Origin: Trichosporon coremiiforme
Lineage: Eukaryota; Basidiomycota; Tremellomycetes; Trichosporonales; Trichosporonaceae
Reading direction: 5' to 3'
DNA length: 64,000 bases
Assembly (NCBI GenBank): GCA_039545355.1
Contig: BCJJ01000025.1
Span: forward strand, 55,505 to 119,504
A program made the position numbers and the translations under genes. The notes under the pieces were generated by a model that made no database searches, was not told the DNA's origin, and saw only the letters and a list, made by a program, of their open reading frames with translations. Every line of letters starts with the position of its first letter. Position 1 is the first letter of the stretch. Shown one piece after another: positions 21,252 through 33,212 of the stretch.

Positions 21252-21833
21252 GAGAGCGGGCGTATTTTCCGGACATTGGGACTAGCGCTTCCCAAATCGG
21301 TCAGTGTCGTCTGACGAGATTCCCAACATCCTCAGTCCCAAGTTTTGGGTGCATAGCCATCCGATAACCATATCTTATCGTTCCCGGCGGCAGCGGGTGC
21401 TCACGAGACCACGAGACCACGAGACGCCGCGCAAGTGGTGAATGGCCAGCTCCGCAAGATTCCACCGATGCACTCGTCGTCGTCTGCGGAGTAGTGGTTG
21501 TCAACCGGAATGGGTTTATCCGAACTTTCGCCGCAGTGCCGCAAATATACTGCGCAAAACTAGCCGGCCGGTCACGCGAGGGTGAGGGCCGGCGCACAGA
21601 CCAGACCCTCCATGCGGGGTCAGGTGATGCGATTGCTGCTCTCCTTGTTGCGCAATCGTGGTCGCGTGGTCGCGGGCTGAATGGATGTGGCGAAATTACC
21701 CAAAGTCATACATGTCATAACATTAGTGTCCATGATACAAAAAAGCTTTTGATGCTACTACAACTAACTCTCATACCATCTGTGCTCTCCTATGCACATA
21801 CGCACATACCCGCCCATGCCTCCCGCTCGGCTG
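21252..21833. other. promoter region between two codirectional regulators
   Basis: 582 bp upstream of the His-rich regulator and downstream of the next regulator gene, both on the minus strand. Low-complexity tracts occur, with no motif-supported coding region. Confidence 0.45.
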
Positions 21834-23834
21834 CTAGCCAATCGGGAACGTCGGATAGTCGAACGCAAAACTGAGGTCGAACGGAAGCAACGCCTGGAGG
21901 GGCGGCTGTCCGCCCTGCTGCATGTGGATGCTGTTGTCCTCGCTTCCGTTTGACAGGTGGTCGCCGAAGAACGGCAGCGGGGCCGGGAACGCGAACTCGG
22001 GTCCGACCTCGATATCGAAACACGCTGCGGCGTGCACGAATCCCGCGATCAGGTCCGCACACACCGGCCACGTCTCCTTGTGCTTGTCGAGGAGGTCGAC
22101 AAGCATCTGGAACAGACTCTGAGCCTCGCGGCGCTGGACCTCGCCCGCCTCGTAACTCAGAATCAGCAGGTGCCCGCACGCCACGAGCCGCTTCACCTGC
22201 GGCCACGACGTGTTCAGCTGCTTGGCCGCGATCAGGTCGTTGTATGTGTACATGATCTGCGTGACTGCGCGGACGATCGCGCCGAACGCTTGCGTGCTGT
22301 ACTGCGCGTGTCCGATGTGCGGGATGTAGAGCAGCACGCGAAGCCAGTTGTACCGGAACTGCGCCCAGCCGGACTTGGCTTTCGACGATTCCGGGTTGTT
22401 GTGCCGGATGTCGCGCAGGTAGGGCATCCACTGCGCCTCGGTTGCGGTAATGTACTGCAAAGACGTCGTGTCCACGCTTGGGTCACTGAAGTCTGCCATG
22501 AGCTTGGCGGTAAAGTAGCTGCTCCGCGCGAGGCACGGCGAGAACATCATCGGCGGCGGAGTCGGGTCGACGTCGATCTCGCTGAGCGGCATGACAAGCG
22601 ACATGTCCGTCAGGCTGGCGCGGAACATTTCCGTGTAGAAGAAGGCGCTGAACAGCGCTCCAACCTGGTCCTGCTCCGTGTAAAGATTTGCCGTTTGCTG
22701 CCGGTTGATGCCGAGCTGGCGGATCTGCCACGCCATCTGCGTTAACAGGTCGCGCGTCTCGGCCGGCCCGCCGTTGCCGATCGTGTACGGCGTCAGGTAG
22801 AAGTAGGCCCAGAGCGCCGTCAGGCTCGGCTTCTGCCAGTTCGCGAGCGCACTGTACGCCATTTTGTAGTACGTCACGTCCTCGCGCGGCACGCCCTCGG
22901 CAATGATGTGCGACCCGTCCGGCATCGAGTTGCGGATCTGGTTGTACCGCGCGATGCAGAGTGCCGCGTAGATGAGAGCGAGTTGGTCGTCCGTCAGGCT
23001 GTGCGGCACGGCGCGGTAGCGCCCGTACAGCGAGCGCAGCAGTGTGCGGTCCTGCTCGCGCCGGTCCTGCACCTCGGGTTGCGTGAAGAGCTCATCGATG
23101 AGCTGGTCCTCGAAATCGCCGAGGACGCTCGCAGGCGGCAGCGGTGTATGGGGGAACTGGACGAGTTTCGTCTCGACCGTGAACACGAGCGACGAGAACG
23201 GCATGTTCTTCTCGATGCACCACGCGGCGAGTGCCGCCTCAATCTCTTCCATCGGGTTGCGCTTGTCAATGGGCGCAGGCGGCGACACAATCACGTCCGT
23301 CTTCAGCAGTGGGTTCGACGACGGGTCCGCCGCGACCGGCCGGCGGAGGAAGAGCTTGGCCGACGGCGCCCTGCGGGTGTGTCAGCTGGTTCCTCGGTCT
23401 TCGTGATCTCCGCGCCGTGTGCGGCCAATGAACTCCGTGACTCGCCCCACCCGGGAATCCCTGGCGAAGTGCCGGTCGGCCGCAGTGTGCACACCCAAAG
23501 CAGAGTTCAAGCGATCGAGCACATTGCAAAATATATCCGAGGGATTGCGGAGGAGTACGCCGCATGCCGTGGGGACTCACCTCTTTGGCCTCGCCTTCTG
23601 GCGGACGGTGCAAGATGTGCCGAGCCCGGCGGAGCGGCACGGCTCGCACGGTGGAGGGCCGACGCATCGAATCCGGCGCACGCGGCATGTCTCGCACGCC
23701 TTTGAGGAGCGGCGCTGCGGCTGACGTCGTTCTGGACCAGCTTGGGACGCGGGCTGGGGATTGGGATGCGGGTTCGAGGTAGCGCGGTTAGCGCTGTGTG
23801 GAGGTGGAGGCGGGGGGTTGATGACTGCCTGCAT
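21834..23834 (-). CDS. Zn2Cys6 fungal transcription factor
   Basis: Exons (minus) 23834-23581 and 23370-21834 encode 596 aa; the 210-bp intron (GTGAGT...CTGAC...GCAG) follows the DNA-binding exon. A Pro/Asn-rich leader precedes the cluster C47-x2-C-x6-C-x5-C-x2-C-x8-C75 ('CETCRVRRIRC...CEPC'). The last spacing is longer than the usual six. The large second exon has the helical regulatory domain, including 'QMAWQIRQLGINRQ' and many conserved Trp/Tyr positions, and ends in a hydrophobic acidic-poor tail. It is head-to-tail with the His-rich regulator 0.6 kb downstream. Targets are unknown. Confidence 0.85.
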
Positions 23835-25871
23835 GGCTTGGTGAGGCGCGGATCGCGCGTCGCGAAGTGGGGTGGGGGTGGAGGGGCGTGTGGGCGGGTG
23901 TGTGGGCGGATGTCGTCGCGATAAGAGAGGAGACGAGGGTCTGGAGTCAGGTGAGACGAGGCAACTTCCGGGGGATAGCCTTGTTGAATGTGGTGGTGGA
24001 AGATGGAGGAAGGTGGGAAGATATGTGTGGGTGTCGGAATGCGGAGGGTGCCGGGGGAAAAATGTCGGATGGTGAAAGAGGGCGAGGCAAGTCGACGGTG
24101 TGGTGGTTAAGAATGTCGTTGAGTCGTGTATGTATGGGTGAAAGAGAAAGAGAAATGAGTGGACTTTTGATTGTGGTCTTGGTGGGATGAAGGAGCAAGA
24201 TAGGAGAGGGTGAGTGGGTCAGTGCATTGGGTGGTGGGGAGACGAGGAGAGGGAGAGGCCCAGAGGGAGAGGGCCAGAGCGAGGAAGGAACATGACATGA
24301 CTTGGGTATGTATGGTGGGTGGGTGACCAGAGCACAGGTGCTCTGCCTGGGTGCAGAGCCATCCATCATGGGCCAGGGGCAACGACCAAGGGTCACTTCA
24401 CCGTGGTATGGTATGTGGGGTGGCCCCATAGTGGCTCACCGGCTGGGCTCACCTTGTCACGATAGTAAGTAATACTTCCGTCCGACATCCATTATCTTCT
24501 CTAAACCCTCTCAAGCTCCAAGTCCGGTGCAGTTGCTGTTCAGAGCCATGCACAGTCTTGACCGTACCTCATCATTAACCAACGCAGATCATTTCACATG
24601 TCCACCTTGCACCCGCAAACATGCCTCACAGGAATCCAAGCCTCGCATGCGTTGTCACTGTCATCTGTAAAGTATGCGCCTGTACGTCACTCCGCGTAAT
24701 GCCACCGCTCTCGTCTCTCGCTCATTCCGTGCACAGAAACGGTAGCATTTAAAGAAACCGTACCTGTGTCGATCTCCCGCACAGCCCTCGAACACACGGT
24801 GATAACCACTCCACCGTGTTCCCACAGTCCAAAGAGCCGGGTATGCCTATCCTCTGCAGCCCGCCGACCATCAAGGTCCCAGAAGGAACGAGACCTGCAG
24901 AGCAGCGTGCGGGCAACGACGGGCTGACACGGTCTCTCATGGCCTGCCGGCCGTGCTCTGGTGCTCGCACGACCGCCAGAACACCCAGATCCCAGTTTCC
25001 GCTTCGCTGGGAGCATGTAAGCAGGCAAACGTCCAAAGACGACCCGCTAGCGTGCAGACAGATCGGGGCGCCGACGGTCCCCTTCTAGCGACCAGCCTAG
25101 CAGTAAAACGAGAGCGCTGCATGAGTGGTGCCACGGTTCCAGCTGAATTCCAGTACCAGATAAGGCAACCGCTCTAGGCGCCCTACGTGCTACGTACTCT
25201 CAAACGTGCACCATTGCTAGCGATTGCTTGCGCCCCCTTGGCTCCGTTGACGGGCTTAGCCCCAACCCCGTCCCCCTGTTGCCTTCGTCAGCTCTGCAGC
25301 ACAGCAGCTAGTAGTAGGACCAATGGAGCTAGAGTGTCCGCTCTCATCAGCAGTGTCCGTCTCTTTCCATCTGCGAGCAGATCACACGCTTCCATGCCAA
25401 GGGAAGGAAGAGGTAGCATACCTCGCTGATCAGCCAGTGCCTAGTTCGAGCTTGGACTGCACCGCTCTCGCGTCGTCCCAGCGCTCGGAAATCTGCGTTG
25501 TGTTCAGAGCTTCCAAACAGGCTCCGCTGGAGTGAGTGGAGCACGGCCGAGGCACGCTGCGGTCCTCTGACGACGGCGCAAGGCACGGAGATCTGCAGGG
25601 CTCGCCTTCCCGTGGAAGAGTGCACAGCATCACCATCACAGATTAACATCGGAGGCTATTTCTGGCCATGGCGATCGACGTCGCAACGGCATGGAGCCGG
25701 GCCGGCCGGTCCGGTCTCATCCATCCTACCCTGCATGGCGCGGCGTCCTCCCGACTTGTCTATTGATCTGCTCCCGAATGTCGGAGCCATGTCGGAGCCA
25801 TGTAGCCATGTCGGGGCCAGACTAGGAGAGGGAAGAAAGGAAGGGCGAAAGGCAGGAGGAAGCCAAAAAGA
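23835..25871. other. 2-kb gene-free region
   Basis: Purine-rich G/A tracts fill about 23.85-24.35 kb, next to the regulator's start. From 24.5 to 25.8 kb only short frames occur, with no domain or splice support. A short tandem array of ATGTCGGAGCC-like units lies at 25778-25818. The region ends at a tRNA gene. Confidence 0.5.
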
Positions 25872-25952
25872 TGGGACGAGGGCGGATCGAACGCCCGACC
25901 TCAAGAATTGAGTATCTTCACTCTCGCGCTCTCCCAACTGAGCTATCATCCC
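25872..25952 (-). tRNA. tRNA-Phe(GAA) with a short intron
   Basis: Minus-strand cloverleaf: acceptor GGGATGA pairs with TCGTCCC (one G-T), discriminator A; D-arm GCTC/GAGC; T-arm GGGCG-TTCGATC-CGCCC. The anticodon stem is CGAGA/TCTTG. Between them lie 15 nt, read as the loop G-T-GAA-G plus an intron of about 8 nt just after position 37. U33, anticodon GAA and G37 fit Phe. The intron lets GAGT pair with ACTC, as expected for pre-tRNA processing. A copia-type element begins about 0.45 kb upstream of the tRNA. Confidence 0.8.
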
Positions 25953-26399
25953 ATGATCTGTTTCTGTCGTGAAGAAAATCATTTTATTGCTCTCCCCGTC
26001 ACGTCACGTGATACCGTTCTCCAACTGCACATGAGACACGCAGACGGCCTCTTGGCCATTCTGTGCATCACACACAACATTCACCATCTTTAATGTCATC
26101 ATCTTACCAGTAACAGTTATCATACTGCCACCTGGTTGCAGCTATCACGCTGCTACACGATCGCTCGGAACTAGCCAGCCTCAAAAGCTGATAGATTAAG
26201 AGTCACAAACTCTACCTAGCACCCCTCCCCCCGATCCACCGTGTGATCGTTTCCTGCTCTATCACGAGCAGAGCTATCGACACAGTTCAATCATCGAACT
26301 GATCCGATCTCGCTACCACGCAGATCAGATACGTCACTATCACGTGACATCGCCACGTTACTACCACGTAACAACTACTCACGTACCCATCCACCGAAG
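25953..26399. other. stretch between tRNA-Phe and copia-type ORF
   Basis: 447 bp that should hold the 5' LTR and leader of the element. No sequence matching the TGTTGGAA-type end at 28.2-28.4 kb was found, so a 5' LTR is absent or diverged. Several CACGTGA/CACGTAA-like words occur near 26005 and 26340-26385. Confidence 0.4.
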
Positions 26400-28178
26400 A
26401 TGGAGGACCAGAACGTATCGACGTCTGGTATCAAGAGCTCGGTTGCGAAGTTAACCTCACCCGAGGACTTCGAGAGATGGAACAGGGAGTTCCGCAACTG
26501 GTGCTTCGGCAAGGGAGCTCTCGCCGCCATCGATAACCTGGAAGAAGAGCCTTTCAGACTCGCGAATACAGCCAAGCCGGCAAACGCAGTCGCTGGCCTC
26601 GTCCCCCCCGCAGGTCTGGCTATTGATCCTGAGCAGATTGATCACAACCTTTATCCGATCGTGCCCCCTGCGAAAAAGCTCGTCCTTACGACATCCACTC
26701 ATCTCAGAGGTGAAGACCTTAGGCTCTGGGACAGATGGGCTACAAAAGAGTGTATCGCCCGCTCAGCCTTGTTCGAGACTGTCGATCCGGCCCTCATTTC
26801 ATCAATTAGGAATGAGTGGTCCGCCCACGACGTGTACACAGCCCTCAAGACCCGCTTCCGCAACGACATGGGTCCTCGTGTCCACCGTCTCAAGCGCGAA
26901 CTCGCCAATCTCTACCTCGGACCCAACGCCAGCATGGACGCCATGCGAAAGCACATGAAGTCGTTTGAGACCCTCACGACGGAACTCGACGATCTCGGTC
27001 GCCCGCTCAACGACGAGGAGCTCCAACACGCCTTCCTGGACAGTCTCAACAGCAATTTCAGAGTCACTCTCACTGACAAGATGGCTTCCAACTGCGCCGA
27101 CGACTATGTTCAGATGGCCCGCTACTATCATGAGATGGTCGTGGCCAGAAAGAAGGATCAGGCATGCCAGCGCAATCGCCGCAACAACGACGTCGACAGC
27201 CGTGTTGCCGCCTCCTTCGATCAGAGCAAGAAGGAGTACAAGAGGAAGGTCAAGAGGGACGGCAACAGGCAAGGCTATTTCATCAAAAACACCAAGGATG
27301 GCAGACCTGGCTGCCACATCCACCGAGACGGCTCGCACACCTATGAAGCCTGCCGTAGCAACCCAGGCAACAAGGAATATGACGGCAGGGCCGGCACCGT
27401 CGCATCCTCGACGACCACCGCCCCGGCCAGCGCTCCAGCCAACTCAACCATTGTCGAGATCAACGACTTCGACGAATTTGGCCATCTAGAATCAGTCACA
27501 ACTGACGATGACTTCACCGGCCGATCGACAGCCAAAGGACCTGCCCACGCCAAGCTGCTTGTCAGCTCCGGCGCGTCCCACCATATCGTCGGCAACAGGG
27601 CCCTCCTGAGCAACGTCAAGAGGATCAAGACCGTCACCGTGAGCATCGCCGGCTCAGAGTTCAGCTTGAACCTCACAGAGATCGGCGAACTCGCTTTCAA
27701 AGTCGGCGATCGTATCGTCAGCATCCCCGACGTCTATTTCTGCAACTCAACAACCGATAATATTCTGAGCACCAGAACCCTGCGCGTCCAAGGCTGGCAC
27801 GTAGACATCCACAACCTCCGCTTGTCTAATGACGAGTGCACGTTCTCGCTCATTGAGAACTACAGTGGCAAACGCCCCTGCATCAACGCCACTGTTTCCT
27901 CCAACGGCATCATTCGAGCCATCCCTGGCCACTTGGCTCTGATCTCCGAGCCTGCAGCCGTCGGAAACGCGAAACCGACGCTCAAGGAGCTGCACGAGCG
28001 CCTCGGGCACCTCGGCCGCCCTACCCTGGAGGCTCCGGTGAAGAACGGCCAAATCGAGGGCCTCGTCGCAGCCGACCTCGAGCGTGACACCTTCAACGGA
28101 CCAGCGCACGCTAGCGCCGCTCGAGCTCTCCGCGTCTCTTCCAAGGGATCCAGCGACTCCAATGCAGTATCTGGATAG
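26400..28178 (+). mobile_element. Ty1/copia-type gag-protease remnant, 592-aa open frame
   Basis: An uninterrupted frame with copia-type domains in order. The Gag core has 'DRWATKECIARSALFETVD' and 'LNDEELQHAFLDSL'. Then comes a zinc-knuckle variant C-x2-H-x4-H-x4-C ('CHIHRDGSHTYEAC'; normally CCHC), then a protease-like segment 'LVSSGASHHIVG' in which the catalytic Asp of DSGASHHI is Ser. A GAG-pre-integrase piece follows ('LHERLGHLGRPTL') without its usual C-x2-C. Integrase core, reverse transcriptase and RNase H are missing, so the product is about 40% of a full polyprotein. Two PPT-like AGGGGAG tracts lie 3'. It is either a non-autonomous derivative or a retained Gag gene; the intact length is notable. 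Confidence 0.8.
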
Positions 28179-28183
28179 GGGAG

Positions 28184-28380
28184 TGTTGGAAATCCAGCCG
28201 TTCCTGTTCGGCCTGCCACGCTGATGTACAAAAACAGGGGAGCTGCAAGCGTCAACGTCAAATAAGTTCCGGGGCAGCCACTACTAGCCTCCAGTATTGA
28301 GGGGAGTGTTGGAATTAGCATATAAACAATCCAGCCGCCTAATAATTATCAATTCCCGTTTTCCCAACCATATCCCAACA
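28184..28380 (+). repeat. LTR-end remnants of the copia-type element
   Basis: Two starts, at 28184 and 28307, share GGGGAG|TGTTGGAA, a polypurine tract followed by a 5'-TG LTR end; both are followed by AATCCAGCCG within 25 bp. The second runs to CATATCCCAACA at 28380, so TGTTGG...CCAACA forms the expected inverted ends of a 74-bp unit. Seventy-four bp is short for a copia LTR, so these are probably deleted or rearranged LTR pieces. Confidence 0.55.
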
Positions 28381-28426
28381 CCCGTTTTGTCTCGTGATAC
28401 ATCATGAGACTATTATTACGTAAACG

Positions 28427-28513
28427 ATGGTCGAGGAGGGCATCCTGTTGGAGGAGAAGGACCGCACGATCGGGCGCTTCCTCGACCTCGTGACTACGGG
28501 CGCCGCGATGAAG
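28427..28513 (+). pseudogene. fragment of a BTB-family gene
   Basis: Twenty-nine codons, including 'EEKDRTIGRFLDLVTTG', align with 'DETAATIELFLEFVSTG' of the intact BTB gene at 43 kb. The frame ends at a GTAAGC donor-like site, and no further family sequence follows. It starts 46 bp after the LTR-like end, so the retroelement may have replaced the 5' part. Confidence 0.45.
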
Positions 28514-28810
28514 GTAAGCTCCCGAGTTGAGCTTGTGCAGCACGTAGCCGTGACAACAATACATTGTTCGAGCGGACAGCCGGCTCAATCGAAGACAGTC
28601 TACATTAATGGTCGTAAGAGGCAAGAACTTGATATGCAATGAAGGAGTGAATGAAAGGGAAACAACAACGGTGACAACGGTTGGCAAGGCAGGATTCGTA
28701 CTCTACTCTCTGGCCCTGTGGAGATACTCTGAGTGTGTCCATGTGTCTCAGATCAGTCGGGGAGATGGATGGGAGATGTCGGTGCATCGCTCACGCTAGC
28801 ACGATTACGC

Positions 28811-31228
28811 TCACGCGCAGAATAGGCCGTCGGCTTCGAGCCGCCGCCGCGCCTCCTCGCTGAGGCTGTTGCGTACCGAGCGCCAGAGGTCGTTCGCGGA
28901 TCGCGCAGGTGGCTGCGGGAGCACGTCGTCCTCCCGGTCCTCGACCGTCATGAGCGAGTAGAGGGCAGAGACCTGCTCCGCCTTCCTCTCCATCGAGTCG
29001 ATGACCTCCTTCAGGTGCTCGGCGAGAACCTGGCGCTTCTCCGTGCTGCACGCGACGTCAAGGACCTTGTACTGGTCCGCGAGCTCGATGTAGATCATCC
29101 GGAAGTGGTGGAAGTCGGCCTCGAGCTCCGAGATGACGCGGGTCAGCACCGTCTGCGGCGGGATCGAGCCGTCCTTAAACAGCCCGCGGACCAAGGCAGG
29201 AGCGTCATGAGGAAGCTGCTTGGACGCGGAGACCTTGCGGCGCTGGGTCTTAGCCGGTCGCGAAGGCTCCGCAACGAACGAGTCGTCTGCGTTCAGAGGA
29301 GGCGAACAGGCAAGGGGTGACGTGCCGCGGTGGCTGCGCTCACGGCGCTCCGAACGCTCAGCAAGGGGCGACGTGATCGGCGACGAAGCGCGGTGCGCCC
29401 GCTCGGGAGGAGCCAGAGGAGACACGGCACGGTCGACACGCTGAGACGGGGAGAAGAACTCCTGCTCGTCCTCCATGCGGATGGACGGGAACGGAGAAGC
29501 TGGTCCCTCTGGCTCACGGTGCGATCGGGAGGAGCGGTTTGACCGGGTGGAGCGGCGAGAGTGGTCGGACGCGTTCGAAGCGGAGCGCGTGTTACGCGAT
29601 ACGGGGGTGCTGGGGGTAGGGCTCTCGTAACCGTCAGTGCTGTCAACGTCGGGAGCCTGGGAGGTGACACGCCTCGACTTGGCACTGGGGGGCATGAGGT
29701 GGGTGTTGGTGGCGGCTGCGGCATGCAAACCTTGGCGCAGCTGCGAAGGCTTGAGGGAGAATTCAACACGTTTGGTGGTGTCGCGGCGGGGCGCGTCGGC
29801 GTCCTCAGCTAAGTCAAGAGCATCGATACGCATGGAGCGTTCTTCTCGGGATCGGGTGCGCTCTGCAAGACCTCGTTCAGCAATGTCGTTCAGTCGGTTG
29901 ACTTCGCGAGTGAGCCGGTCAACCTCGTCCCAGAGCTTGGCAATCTCTTCCTTGGAGTTGTCATGTCGGCGGACGGGCGAGGGAGGAGCACGGGACTCAG
30001 CCTCAGCGGCGAGACGCAGTTCGGAGACCAACGCCTTGTTCTGCTCCAGTTCCCGGGTTAGCCGGGCGAGGTGAGCGCGGAGAGACTCGACCAGGTCCTC
30101 GAGCGCTGTTTGTTAGTCATGTCCGTATACATCTCAGCTTACCTGTCTTCTCCTGAATGACCTCACGCAGCTGAGCCTCAGCTTCCCGTGACTTCCTCGC
30201 CTCGGCAATCTCCTGGTTGGCGCGCTCGATCTCGCTCTCCAGTTCACGCACGCGACGGCGCGAAACACTGTTCTCCGTCTCCAGGGCGCGCAGTCGAGCC
30301 TGAAGGCTGGCGAGCGAGTGCGGAATGCTGGCTCCGGCCGAGTCCATGGGGCCACCGTTCTTGTCGAGGTCTGACATGCCCATGCCCTTAGCTGGAGTGG
30401 CAAGCAGCGCGGTGATGCCCGTCACATCTGCCGAATCGTTCATGTGTTGTTGACGGATGTTTTTGGGCTGGGATGCCACCCGCTGAGGCACACGCGTCTG
30501 CTTGTTCGTAGTCTCCACAAGCACGGGGCGCTTCCCTGAGACATAGCTTTTGTGGTTCTGGTATCCATACGACTGCGAGTTGGTTGACGACGAAGACACC
30601 GTACGCGAGTTCGGTGGCGAGGGAAGCGGGTCTTGTCGCCCGAGGGAGAGGGAAAGATTGGGGAGAACGGAGGGTGCGGGTGATGGTGAGCGGGGCGAGT
30701 GGGGGTGAGGAGACCGGAACGGAGAGGCCGGCTTGGGAGCAATGGCCTGCGTGTCAGTTCGAAGCTTCGCAAGGAGCAACACACCTCCTTCTGCATCGTC
30801 CTCGCGAGCTCCCTCGTTAGCCGTCCGAGGGAGCGGTCGGGATCGAACTCCTCTGTCCGCTCGCTCATGTCGGCGCCTGGTCGTCGAAAGACTCCAGCTC
30901 CGAGGGTCACAGCACTAATGTGGTGCCCGGCAGTGCTCGCCGGGGACATGCCGACGCTCGTCTCTGTCCGGTTGTTGTACGACGGCTTCTTGTATGCACG
31001 GGGCGTACGGTCGTGGTGGGTGGGGAATCGGGGGTACTCGTCGAGCTGGGGCATCGGGGCGACGGCAGCACGACCAACGGGGATGGTGGAAAGAGAAGAG
31101 GAGGCGAATGAGGTGGACGTGGTGCCTGTCATGGAGAGGGAGAGAGACGACAGGTCATGGTCGAGGGTGGACTCGAGACGCTGGCGTTCGAGGTCGAAAG
31201 AGGAGGGGAGGATGGGGGGCGCGTCCAT
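28811..31228 (-). CDS. Cep57/Ppc89-like centrosomal (spindle pole body) coiled-coil protein
   Basis: Exons (minus) 31228-30785, 30746-30143 and 30105-28811 encode 780 aa; the introns are 38 and 37 bp. The N-terminal 290 residues are Ser/Pro-rich and disordered. A coiled coil spans about 295-440 ('ARLRALETENSVSRRRVREL', 'LWDEVDRLTREVNRLNDIAE'), followed by a basic Ser/Arg linker. Residues about 660-740 ('TVLTRVISELEADFHHF', 'YIELADQYKVLD') resemble the Cep57 microtubule-binding domain and its fungal Ppc89 relatives. Such proteins scaffold the centrosome or spindle pole body and bind microtubules. The start is the first ATG that keeps the conserved N-terminal frame. The upstream frame extends further but has no ATG context. 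Confidence 0.8.
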
Positions 31229-33212
31229 GATGGCGCTGCTTTCAGGTTTGTTATGGTTGTTTTTAAGGATCAGGCAACTTGTGTATGGTAAGAGAATAGG
31301 TAGAGCGGTAGAGTGGTAGAGTGGTAGAGTAGAGGGCGTAGAGAGAGGAGATGAATAGTGAGGAAGGCAGTTGTTGTTGTCCTTGACCGACCGCGACTGA
31401 CTTGTTTGGCGTGATGGTATGGGAAGCCACGTGGTCACCTGGGATTAAAGCCACTAGCGTCAGAGAAAAATAATCCCGCCCTCACTGGCCAGTCCATCAG
31501 CCTCCACCACCCGAGATGCCAGAACGGGCGAATGCATGCATCACAGTGAGCTTGAAGATGAGAGAATGAACAGGGAGAGCAGAGAGAGCAGGGAGAGTAC
31601 ATGCCTCACACTATAGCCGTTTAGCAGTGTCAACCTAGACCGGCAGCCAGGCGAGCGGCTTGGCTCGGATGTCCGCGGAGGGCGGAGCAGGTCGGGGTAC
31701 TCGCTCGGCCGCCACAGATCAACATGAATGGCAGCGGTGAATGCTCGGAGATGCAACGAGTGACGGTAACAGCGACTTATCTCCGCCCTGCTAAGCGATG
31801 ACCGTGATAACAGCAGACGGAGAGCGTGATCTTGGCATTGGCGATGCTGGTGAAGAACTACCGGTCGCCGTTTACCTTTCCGGCTGGCGTTCCTGCAGAT
31901 CACAACGGATTCCTTCAGGGAATGCAGAATGCAAGACGGGGATCGAGGATTGAGGATCGAGGGTCGAGGGTCGAGGATCGAGGACCATTGATACCCCGGG
32001 ATCCCAGACACATCGAGGAAGCTGTTGCCCTACATGGAACGAGGCGCTGCACACTGTCATATGGTAACTGCATTGCACGAAGGCGGAGGCGTGGGCCACG
32101 AGATAGTGCGCATGATTGACACGGTGACGACCACTCCGACCGCCCTCGTTGCCCTGCCCGCCCGCCGGACGTGCGGCGAAGGTACCGCAAGGCCAGTGCT
32201 CACTGTGGTCGTCATGATCATCTCTGCCCCCTCGAACATGTCGATCAGAGCAAGATCTCTGTGTCAGCATGCTGTCTACAGTTCCATCATGCTTGGTGCA
32301 AAAAGACGCGCAAGCGGGCAACTGCATTCGGCACGGTCGGCAGCAGGGCATTCATGGTGCCTAGGGCAAAGCGTGCTAGTTTGAATTAGATACCGAGCTG
32401 TGCGGCAAAGTTTATGCACCAGGGCAAGTTGACAGAGCAGAGCTGAAGCGGAGGGGTAGAACAGCAAAAAAGATTGGGCAAGGACAGCGGACATGGGCGG
32501 TCGAGGAAGAATTGATGCTGAACGAGTTGACCCAGAGTTGATCCATGACACTCAGACTCAGACTCGGGCGTTCTCAGCGAAGCCGATGTCCGTGACATTC
32601 TGATCGGGCGAGCGTACCGGTAAGGGAATGGGGAATGAGGAATGACGCACACGCGGCAGACCCCGCCCACCGCAGCGCCGCAGCGCCGGAGCGCATTCCA
32701 TTCCAGCCGATCCAGCCAAAGGGCGCCCTCGAGATTTTCCGGCGTCCGAACCCCCACAGCCCACTACTCAAACCCCGCAACAAGCCGCACAGCGAGCGAT
32801 TTCCGCCGCCGAGCCGTATGCATGCATGCAGCATCCCAATTCATCGGAGCACCGCTACCATCGCTGACTGTCCATGTGTCAGCGGTCCGCGCCAAGCTGA
32901 CCGCAAGTGTTGCGCAGTAATGTCGTCTGACCTTCCCCGCACAAGGCACCAGCCGCCAGCCCGCTTGACCCGGATCTTTTTCTCCCGACCTGACAGACCG
33001 ACAGACCGACCTCCTTGATCATATCATATCATACTCGCCGACGACCATACCATCAAGACATCTTCAACAACGCCTTCAACAATCAACCAGTCATTAACCC
33101 CTTACAACATAGCTATTATCGGTCACCAACGCTGTCTTTCACTGCTTTACCTCGACCACCCGAATCTGCAACCATTCAGACGAACCAACCCGCAAGCCTC
33201 ACCCCGAGAAGC
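31229..33212. other. 2-kb divergent promoter region
   Basis: Between the centrosomal gene (minus) and a Zn2Cys6 regulator (plus). Many short frames are present, all shadows or low complexity. It contains a 7-bp tandem array (31940-31981) and ATGCATGC-type palindromes near 32820. No RNA gene was recognised. Confidence 0.45.
31940..31981. repeat. 7-bp tandem repeat, six units (GGRTYGA)
   Basis: Six head-to-tail units: GGATCGA, GGATTGA, GGATCGA, GGGTCGA, GGGTCGA, GGATCGA. The region is noncoding. Confidence 0.8.

Noticed and set aside
21957..22745. plus-strand 262-codon frame
   Set aside because: Antisense shadow of the Zn2Cys6 regulator's large exon.
23867..24190. plus-strand Gly/Arg/Val-rich frame
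   Set aside because: A purine-rich low-complexity promoter tract with no motif or splice support.
26100..26160. primer-binding site (TGGTTGCAGC) of the copia-type element
   Set aside because: It starts with TGG but follows no recognisable LTR end (no CA), and I cannot match it confidently to a tRNA 3' end.
31541..32011. minus-strand Ser/Leu-rich 156-codon frame
   Set aside because: It reads through the 7-bp tandem repeat and has no conserved pattern; judged chance.
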